From Parelaphostrongylus tenuis (taxonomy: Eukaryota > Nematoda > Chromadorea > Rhabditida > Metastrongylidae), in NCBI GenBank assembly GCA_019055375.1, contig JAHQIW010006080.1, positions 1 through 64,000 on the forward strand: DNA of 64,000 nucleotides. Reading direction: 5' to 3'. The notes beneath the pieces are model-generated. The model was not told where the DNA came from. It made no database searches and worked only from the letters and a program-made list of their open reading frames with translations. Below are positions 56,300 to 64,000 of the stretch, in pieces. Within the stretch, counting starts at the first letter, position 1. Every line of letters begins with the position of its first letter. Made by a program: the position numbers and the translations under genes.

Positions 56300-58160
56300 A
56301 TTCCAAAAAATATAAATAGTCAGAGGAAAAACGAGTCTTTCTAGAGGCTGCTAAAGGTGAATAGTTTTTCAATTTGTTCATAATTTACGAAAGAATGCGA
56401 TGCAAAATTATGAGATTAACCTCATAACCTTGAAAGTAAAACCCTATTAATTTTTCAGCAAAACTTCAAATTTTCACCGTTTACAAAGACACAAAGTAGA
56501 GAGAAACTTTCAGTTATATAATTAAAGTACTCTTAATCGACACGCCATTTCCAATCCTTCGCGTGATGTCAATCTCAGAAGTACAGTGGAAAGAAAGATA
56601 TTTTAGGTAGAATTGTGTGAGATGTATAAAACAATGATTATACCTTTTAGCAACAGACTCCTGCAAAGGAGCAGTTTTTAGGTGGTCAGCCACAGTTCCA
56701 GACTGCAGAAATGTCCGAAAATTGAAAGTCTCTCGTCTTCTATGTGATAACTATAGGTACTAAACTTTTTAATTCTAAAAAAAATAATTCGACTTTCATA
56801 AGCTTTCTATCACCTTCCGATTCGACGATGTCGTAATGTTGAGATAAACTCCAGTTGGGTTATGATCTCATTCACATGCTAAAGTTGTCTTGTATATGGA
56901 AAATGATACTACAGATTATCAAAGGGTATATGTGTCCTCCAAATAATGATAATGAGGAAATGGTAAATTAGTGGCATGGAAAGGTTATAAACCTTTTTAT
57001 TTGTAGATTTTATGTCCCATTCCACTACAGCGTAATTTGCCATGCTTGTGCTATTGATGAACCTCGTCACAATGCCAAACTTTGATCGACCTTCACTAAT
57101 TATGACTGAAATCTATAGCTTACTTGTTATGATGCAGCTGGACCTCTCCTGAAATCAGGTTTAGAAATTGCAATGTATCTATGAACATTTAGGGTGCGTA
57201 ACCGAGTGAATAATCACGCTCGACACTATTTTGACGCAAGGTTGACGCAAAGAGACACGTTAGATCAGTATTCTACGAGGTTTGTGAAGAATATGATATC
57301 CTCAAGCAAAGGTGGAGACGAATCGAATGCCGGAAGTACTGGGACCCGCACAGAGAGAACAATGATGTGGGTCAAGTAAAGTGATATATTAAGAATACTT
57401 AGTCACATATTCGCTGGTCTGCTCCAATCAGGGCTTTGTGATAGCTAAGGATTCCAACTCTCCAAAATCGGCAAATTCTGATCTATCTCCGAGAAGATTT
57501 TTTCAGATTCAGAAAGGCTGACGACAGCCTGTAGTGAAATTCTATACGCGCACTCGCGGGATTTCCCCATCCAGCATCAACTCAACCAACCATTCACCGG
57601 TACTCATTGAGAATAAAATCCTTATGTAGAGACTCGGTTCTTTTTGGATATCCGGGGACAAATGAATATGCGACTTCATTTGCTCGACAAAACTTGTATA
57701 GGAGTGTTATGATCATTTAAAGGCAGGAACCTCTGGCTAGCGCGACACGTGGCCGTTTTCTTTCAAAATACCTTTCTGTAACGCTGTAGAATTCAAACTA
57801 AAATTATGTTTTACAAGACCACGCATTTTTTTTTCTTTATCTCGCTTTAGTTTTGTTGCATACTTTTCACCCGATTTTCAAGCGTTAATCTTTCGTTAAA
57901 AATACTCATTCAATAACCGAGAACTTATACAACTAGAATGATCAATAGCAATTCAACCTAAACACGCCGGTCAATGATTAATCCACATTGCATGGAATTT
58001 TGCTTGTTACATTCAACATTTCGTGCGTTCTAATGAACATCAAATTTTGACATAATCTACTCTCACTTCATTATTGTTCACACTATTATACAACCAGATT
58101 TCACAACCTAAAGTATATAGCCCTTTGTCGAATGCCAGAACGCCCAAGAACACAACTCCA
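56300..58160. other. Intergenic, one weak open frame
   Basis: A + frame at 57,194-57,379 (RVNNHARHYFDARLTQRDTL, ending TRTERTMMWVK) has protein-like composition but no splice support and no family I can name; it may be a transposon remnant. Otherwise nothing recognised. Confidence 0.3.
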
Positions 58161-58163
58161 ATG

Positions 58164-58570
58164 AGCACTGTTCGTTTCGAGTGTTTTCTTTAGACCACGT
58201 TTAAATTTCAAGATATTTCATGATGTTATTTGAGCCAACTTGTCATGTGGTCTGTTAATAGGCTCTTGTACAGCTCGATACACGAGTTTCGACCTTGACA
58301 GGCCCGTTAGTCAAGCAGAACCCTTCGTCCTAAATCTCGCGTCGTCGCCTACTCTCAGTCCAGGGACTGGAGCACCCCGAGAGGAATGGCTAAAAGACGA
58401 TGATTTCTGCCCAACTGGCGAGAACTTTCTAGGTCCAAACACGGGTATCAAGCTGCACAAGAACTCAATAAGAAACCACTTGACATGTTAGTTTAAATAA
58501 CAATTTTGAGATATGTTGAAATTTGAGCGTGGTCTTGAGATACCACTCGAAAACGAACGGTATCATATAT
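58164..58570. mobile_element. Fold-back element, relative of the 20.7-21.4 kb insertion
   Basis: The outer end 'tcgagtgttttctttagacc' at 58,178 is matched in reverse by 'gtggtcttgagataccactc' near 58,540. Inward, 'gagccaacttgtcatgtggt' at 58,230 pairs with a diverged reverse copy near 58,475-58,500 (ccacttgacatgttagttta). The same termini occur in the right-arm insertion. No coding capacity. Confidence 0.7.
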
Positions 58571-58574
58571 TGCA

Positions 58575-59290
58575 AAGTTCCAGCTAGAGAACAGTCGTGT
58601 GTACAACACTAGTGATCGGGTGATCCGATGAGCACTATGTAAGGTAAGCAAAGATAATGTTTACAACAATTGATATGAAGCAAGCCGCGCAGGCGACAGC
58701 GAGACGCCACTTGCACATCAACGTTGACCGTCGAGGGTTTATTACCTGTGCCTGGTTGTGGATCGATGTGAATCAGGACCAATCGATGGCGGTGACTCGA
58801 ATTACTCGTGGAGTGCAATTTTCTTGCTGAATTCAGATTTCCGGAAGTCCAGATTGATCGTATGACTCTGATGCACGAAGATTGTTCACGGCTAATGCTT
58901 TCGTGCTTCCAACGAAACACTTGCATGAAAATCTTCTAAACATTTTCAATAAAATCTAGAAGTCTATGAACAAACTGCAAAGAGGCGTTTTTCGTGATCA
59001 CGCTTGCCTCATGCTACATCTGAAATGATTCTAATGCGAGCAATGCACATATACGAGCAATGCGAGACTGGGCATCTAGTACGGATGAGTATTGGAAACA
59101 TCTGAAAAGAAGAAAATGGTTGTTTTTTCAGGAGAGCTGTTTTTCAATGCATCGAAAATTTACGAATCAATTTCTTTTCAAAATTATGAAAGTGCTTGGG
59201 ATCGCGAGATGATTTGATCTACCTGGACTATCGAGTAGATACATTGCCAATTTCCGGTGAAAGTAGTAAATTCTATGAGAATTCAAGTAG
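58575..59290. other. No gene seen
   Basis: An open frame on the - strand (58,609-58,926) is GC-richer than its surroundings and rich in H, R and S. I recognise no family and see no splice sites; it may be a repeat. Confidence 0.35.
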
Positions 59291-59299
59291 TAAGCACAA

Positions 59300-59910
59300 T
59301 GTCGACACCAGACGATAGTTGAGCCGCGTTCGATTTATACCAAGGACGCGCGCAACCACTACACCACAGAGGCAATCGCCCACACATCACTCATTCTTCA
59401 ACAATTTTCTGTCAGAGCTATCAGCCACTAACCATCAACAGATTTGGTCGGGTAAGCAATATCGCTTGTAATCTCAGTTAAGGCGACAGCACATGTATTT
59501 ATATAATTCCAAGATTTCTTATGTTTTTACTGCTTTCTCGCTGTGTTATGATGTTTCAAATACGCCTGAGAGAATTGAACGATAAGCGAAATTCAACATC
59601 AGCAATATATGAAACATTACAACACTGCGAAAAAGCCGTTAAAACATAAGAAAACTTGAAAGTATATAGGCCAGTGGCTGTCAACTTGACTGAGACATAA
59701 AGCGATTTTGCTTACACGACCAAACCTGATGGTAAATGGCTGATAGCTGTGATAGAAAAATGTTGAAGAATGAGCGATGAGTAATCGGTTGCCTCGACGG
59801 TGTTGTGATAGCATGTTTTCTTGGTATGGATGAACCACGGGTTAAATTCCCGTTTGAGGTTGAGTTTTCGAGTACCACTCGATTGTCTTAGGAAAATCTG
59901 AAACACCATA
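59300..59910. repeat. Cluster of SINE-B pieces in both orientations
   Basis: A - head at about 59,320-59,410 (TGTAGTGGTTGCGCGCGTCC on the - strand), a - tail piece at 59,550-59,600 ('atacgcctgagagaattgaa'), and a + copy at about 59,755-59,910 (B box 'acgggttaaattcccg', tail 'agtaccactcgattgtctta'). The same family occurs in the inner inverted repeats at 18-19.6 kb and at 26.7 kb. Confidence 0.6.
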
Positions 59911-60005
59911 AAACTGAGAAAGCAGTTGAAAACATAATAAATATTGGAAACCAAGTAGTAATGCATTGTATTTTATGATTCGAACTTTTAACGAACTCGT
60001 ATTTC

Positions 60006-60269
60006 GTGTTCGACAAAGCAGTCGATCATACTTTCGATGGCAAGGCAAAAAAGTCAATCCTGGGACCTGATGTTACCAATAGTTTGAATCATGTAGTGTA
60101 TTTATGTCGACATAAGAATACAGTGTTTGATATGATATTTTTCACAATAAGTTTATTGATATCAGATTTTTTTGGGTTTGATACATTGCCTGCTGATACA
60201 CCGAAAGGCCAAGGCAAATCATCATATACGCCAAATATAGAAATTCAATCATCATCCAAGTATAAGTGA
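60006..60269 (+). CDS. Candidate coding stretch, unknown protein
   Basis: Open for 87 codons: VDHTFDGKAKKSILGPDVTN near the start, and after an internal acceptor-like 'ttattgatatcag' the end reads FDTLPADTPKGQGKSSYTPN then IEIQSSSKYK and a stop. The two protein-like parts are separated by a hydrophobic AT-rich stretch that could be an intron (the first part ends near a GTAGTG). Family not recognised. Confidence 0.3.
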   Translation: MFDKAVDHTFDGKAKKSILGPDVTNSLNHVVYLCRHKNTVFDMIFFTISLLISDFFGFDTLPADTPKGQGKSSYTPNIEIQSSSKYK

Positions 60270-60374
60270 TGAAAGCTAAATGCACGTCTATTCATCACTG
60301 CTTTCTAAGCTCCGAGAATCAGTAGTCGATTCTTTTTTTACAACGCTTAAGTGATGTGGAGTTTGAGTTTGGGG

Positions 60375-60440
60375 AGGGAGTTGAACACATGTTTCAGCCT
60401 TCTAAGGCGTGTTAACTGCTGCACAATCGGAGCTTCTTTC
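60375..60440 (-). repeat. tRNA-like SINE head
   Basis: On the - strand 'attgtgcagcagttaacacg' (A-box-like) and 'catgtgttcaactccct' (B-box-like) in tRNA spacing. It lies 140 bp from the + copy at 60,584, in opposite orientation. Confidence 0.45.
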
Positions 60441-60583
60441 TACTGAGACTTTGTGAAACTATACAAGGTATCGATTCTTGCATAACACTTAACATCATTG
60501 GATATATTGTTATCACATCTCACTGCTAAAAAAGTGTTTAGATAACGCACTGGAGCGTAGAAAGAAAGGGGTGTGCGAAACGG

Positions 60584-60690
60584 GCGTCGGTAGTGCAACG
60601 GTTCAGCACGCGCTCCCGGAAGAGTGAGATGTGGATTCGAACCCCAGCTGACGCAGACGTTTTGCACACCACTCTACATTATTGAATATG
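60584..60690 (+). repeat. tRNA-derived SINE, best-preserved head
   Basis: The ends GCGTCGG (60,584-60,590) and CTGACGC (60,648-60,654) can form a 7-bp acceptor-like stem with one G-T pair. A box in 'tagtgcaacggttcagcacg' and B box in 'ggattcgaacccc' are canonical. The tail 'agacgttttgcacaccactc' then 'tacattattgaatatg' is shared with the 10.4, 17.4 and 19.0 kb copies. The shared tail marks it as a SINE copy and not a functional tRNA gene. Confidence 0.7.
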
Positions 60691-61274
60691 TTCAAATAAC
60701 TGTTTTTGGCCTTTTAATATATATGCATCACGTTCATCACTCTTGGGTTATTGATAAACAAACAGAATAAACTGCGCTAGATCGTTCCGATTTTCCTTTC
60801 AGTGACACATTTATCTACTCATAGGGTCTCTGAAGTCTTCTCAACAGAAGCGATTACAGAATTTTTGTTACTATCGATGGTTTATTCAGCTCTTATGATA
60901 TGTGTGACATAGCTGGGAAGTTTCTCCCTACATTTGAAATTTTGCAAAAATTTCTTTTCGGAAAGTTATCAGTGACGCGACTAACAAATCGATTCGATCG
61001 ATTTATTTGATTCTAGTTGCATTAATATATCATTATTAAGGAATAATTACATATGAAAAGTGTTAAAAGTTGAGACACATGCAAATGTTGCAAAACACTT
61101 TGAAGCACTAAGAAACAATGCTGTATTGAGCAGTGGATTTCCTAATTCCACCGCGCCAACTTAGTAGATCCCCTTTTATACAAAATTAGTCAGGCACAAG
61201 CCTGGAGCTAAGTGCCTAGAAAGAAACTTTGCAAAATCTCTGGCAATAAATAAGTCCTCTTTTGTATTTCCAGA

Positions 61275-61440
61275 AAAGAGTGGCGGATCTCTTGTGAGTA
61301 CCCGGCCTCTCACATTCATAGCTCAACAAGCTGGTTGTCTAAGTACGAATGTGTATTTGCTGAAAAACTGGCCTCATGTGCCTAAAGTGAAAAATGTTTT
61401 TGATACAGTAGTGATTAAAAGGAGCGAACACACGAAGTAG
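61275..61440 (+). CDS. Candidate terminal exon, unknown protein
   Basis: A strong acceptor (tttgtatttccag) opens a frame reading KSGGSLVSTRPLTFIAQQAG, then NVYLLKNWPHVPKVKNVFDT and VVIKRSEHTK to a stop at about 61,440. A second frame is also open for most of the length and a gtgagt donor lies 20 bases in, so the exon could instead be a very short one. Family not recognised. Confidence 0.35.
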
Positions 61441-61444
61441 TTAG

Positions 61445-62520
61445 GTTTCTGTTCCTGCAACATAATCCACCTGCAAACGCCTTCCCTCTACAACGGACTC
61501 GATTATCTAGAAAATATGGATTAAGGTACAACGCCATCAGCCTAGCTGAGGAGATCGATTGTGAGATAATAAAAAAGTTAGCGACAACAGTTCTTGGTCA
61601 AAACAAATTAGGTGATCGACAGGGATTTCTCTTGAATAACAAACGGCTGGAAATAACTTTACTATTGAAAAAAGTGGCTGAACAGTGCATCGGATCACAT
61701 CTTGTTGTTCCGCCAAAGATGTGAAGATATGATGGAGATGAAGTTAAGCCATTTCATAATAGCTATAGAAGTGTTTCAGTAAACGTCACTAAATCTACTT
61801 AGTTACATTAATTCAGGTTTTCCCACGACAGTGGTGTTGATTGATAATAATGGCGTGTGTAGGACATCACATTAGTCATCCACAAAACTACGATGGAACG
61901 AGGTGAGAGGCTGTTATCATCACTTTCCAAAATTATTCATAATGTGGCACACTTTCAAAGGCCTCACAGAACCGAAGGTTTTATCTTAGTGATACCATCT
62001 GTTATTCCAAAAGTCTACACTGACTGAGACCAAGCTTATTCATCATCTACTTCGAAAAGATTTCATATTTTGAGAAAGATGGATGAAAGCCGCCTGAGTT
62101 CAAGTGACGAAATCTTAAAATTCTCACAAAATTAAGCACCATCAAAATCAACAGGGATTTTTGGAAATTGACATTATCACCAATATCCAAAAAGAATACA
62201 ACCAGCTTATCAGACAGTCAGTTGAAAAGTCTCCTAGCAGACACAGTTTGTTCGTGAGATAACTTTAGCATGACATGGGAAGGAGGCGCGAGCCACATTC
62301 AGCCTTCGGCAACACCGTCAGAATTTGGCGCAAGATTGCGGAAGAGAGTGATATAAAGAAGATTTTGAATACTTAAAACAATTTATAACCAGCGATGCAA
62401 AAGCTGCCGAAGAGCATTCGTCAAATAGTCGAACGCTCCACCCGCTCACAATACTAAGATTATTACTCTCTAGTGCGCAGACGCAACAATTAAGCCCCAA
62501 AAAGGCATTGCACAAATCAT
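61445..62520. other. Intergenic, no feature seen
   Basis: No exon or repeat recognised before the decayed RTE copy. Confidence 0.45.
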
Positions 62521-62529
62521 GTTTGATGA

Positions 62530-63930
62530 ATGTTCAGATTCTTAATAGCCATGTCCTCTTACGTCGTTATGAAACATTTCTATCTCACCGTCCTCCCTAG
62601 CAAAGACCGACGAGCTATTCTGTCGGTGAAGAGTTTCAAGAACACTTTGTCTAAACAGGATAAAATGTAAATAAGTAGAGACCTGTTGTCAGCTTTCATT
62701 TTCATGTTAGCCCAATTCTCGCACGTTACTTATCAAATAGAAGGTTCTTGGTCTAACAGAAACATTAGTAGAACCGTTTAGACAATATGAAAACCCCATA
62801 TGAGAACAATAAGTTTTTTATAAGTGTGAAGGATGTTGCTGCTGAAAGAGAAAAATTTCCACTGCATCGGTAACCGCGCAATCCACTTAAAGTCAGTTTT
62901 CTAGAATCTTTTTGCTCATTTCATCATGGCATAATGTTGGACGAAGGACCACTTTGCCCACAAGTAAGGTTTCGAAAGGATTAAGTATCACAAGCTGCAT
63001 TTAATCATAGCAAAACGCACTGATTACGAAAATACACGGGCCGTTCTCCTGCACATTCATTTATTCTAGGAAGATTTCTGTTTAATCTGAGTATTGCTGA
63101 AAATATCACACACAAAACAGGCCAACAATCATATAGAACAGATGTTGACCGACGGCAACAACGTTGATTGATCCTCGACTCAATCTACGAAGGCGATGTT
63201 CATAGTGAGATGAATTGCCTCCAATGATCCAATTCCGTGCAATAAAATAAACATCTCCCGAGCATACTGTTGCTATTCCCTAGGGCGAGAATTTGAGATG
63301 ACGAACGAATGGCTCTACAGCTGAGCTGAAAAAAACCACTTCGGAGAGCATATAAGAGCATTGGGGATGTACAGAAGAGAATATAAAACATCTGACTTAG
63401 TGCCCACTGACTTTTAACTCGTAGTTTACTTCTGCCCTGGCAATGCAGCAAAAAATGGGTGATACCTTTCCAGGATGAACGACCACTATTCGATGTTGGA
63501 TGTCGAAACATTGGTAGGGATTATGGGCACAAGTGAGAAATTAAGATCCAAACCTTCAATTTGAGTCAACTGAGAAAACCAAAGATGCCGTTCTTCAAAA
63601 TAACTTGTCGAAAATTGATAATTCGGATGTAATTCATTCTTACGGCAAATGATGGGCAGCTACCGTTAATGACTGGATTGCTCGGATTGTTACACCCATA
63701 AAAAAAAACTTCACCGACCCGATCGTTCAACTTATTAGCAGCAAGCGCAAAAAGAAGATATGATGCTCAACGATTTGCTAGAGCAAGGATGAACCACTGG
63801 GCTACTCCTGCACGCAGAGAGTTAAAGATGGAGGGTTTACAATTATCCGCTAAAGCCAGTCGACGATTATTTGGAGGACAAGCGGTGCAGGTGATGTCGA
63901 TAGTACGTATGTAAGAAATATTTCTAGACA
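62530..63930 (+). mobile_element. RTE retrotransposon, heavily decayed
   Basis: Nucleotide landmarks run parallel to 33,745-35,345: 'tagccatgtcctcttacgtc', 'attctgtcggtgaagagttt', 'ggtttcgaaaggattaagta' (62.97 kb), 'gatgctcaacgatttgctag', 'aaccactgggctactcctgc' and a 3' end 'cgacgattatttggaggaca'. Few frames remain open and the region between RT core and C-terminus is scrambled. It looks like the oldest RTE copy of the window. Confidence 0.65.
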
Positions 63931-64000
63931 TAGATCACCAAATCCGTCGCGTTATTTCATGACCCTGCATGATTAAACAACATACAATTGATTTTTCATG

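Noticed and set aside
60584..60654. Functional tRNA gene
   Set aside because: A and B boxes and a 7-bp stem are present, but the anticodon arm is poor and the copy carries the tail shared by the dispersed SINE family.
1..64000. CRISPR array, prokaryotic operon, prophage or integrated animal virus
   Set aside because: No regularly spaced repeats, no dense same-strand open frames with ribosome binding sites, and no capsid or envelope-like reading were seen; the BEL/Pao element has no visible envelope.

Overview
The window looks like two genomes in one contig. Positions 1 to about 6,380 are ruminant DNA: they carry a Bov-tA SINE, a family confined to ruminants, plus mammal-wide repeats (MIR, L2, a MER5A-like piece). 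From about 7,160 to the end the sequence is AT-rich, intron-bearing invertebrate DNA, most like a clade V (strongylid) nematode. The evidence is RTE-clade retrotransposons of the strongylid type, Penelope-like and BEL/Pao elements, tRNA-derived SINEs, TTTCAG-type splice acceptors, and a nematode-style FkbM-domain methyltransferase gene. The two parts meet at an 800-bp low-complexity tract that switches from almost pure purine to almost pure pyrimidine. The simplest reading is a host-parasite assembly chimera (a gut or tissue worm sequenced with host DNA).

Layout: 1-6,380 ruminant non-coding DNA and repeats; 6,385-7,148 low-complexity junction; 7,160-10,300 gene-poor worm DNA; 10,302-10,491 head-to-head SINEs; 10,700-30,330 a diverged inverted duplication with arms of about 7.7 and 11 kb around a spacer of about 0.8 kb; 31,062-32,550 an FkbM exon remnant, a 0.5-kb palindrome with hammerhead-like motifs, and Penelope-like fragments; 32,570-35,353 a long but broken RTE; 35,354-38,080 a short BEL/Pao element; 39,620-41,130 a second RTE type; 41,690-43,051 a Penelope-like element; 43,693-44,545 an RTE fragment; 44,600-62,500 mostly intergenic, with SINEs, a fold-back element and several splice-site-bounded candidate exons; 62,530-63,930 a strongly decayed RTE.

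The main biological content is the inverted duplication. Each arm carries an FkbM-family (Methyltransf_21-like) gene, on the + strand in the left arm and the - strand in the right. I could reconstruct five exons, and lengths and phases agree between arms. The arms have lost different parts: the left has lost most of exon 2 and has single-base shifts in exons 1 and 4, while the right lacks exon 1 and has a shift in exon 3. Insertions present in only one arm (a fold-back element, an RTE copy, other blocks) give filled and empty sites and show that the duplication is old. The outer ends of both arms are mirrored RTE copies.

No complete intact protein-coding gene is visible. No rRNA gene, functional tRNA gene, CRISPR array or prokaryotic operon was seen. 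Coordinates of repeats and exons were read by eye and may be off by some bases; family names come from recognised motifs, not from database searches.
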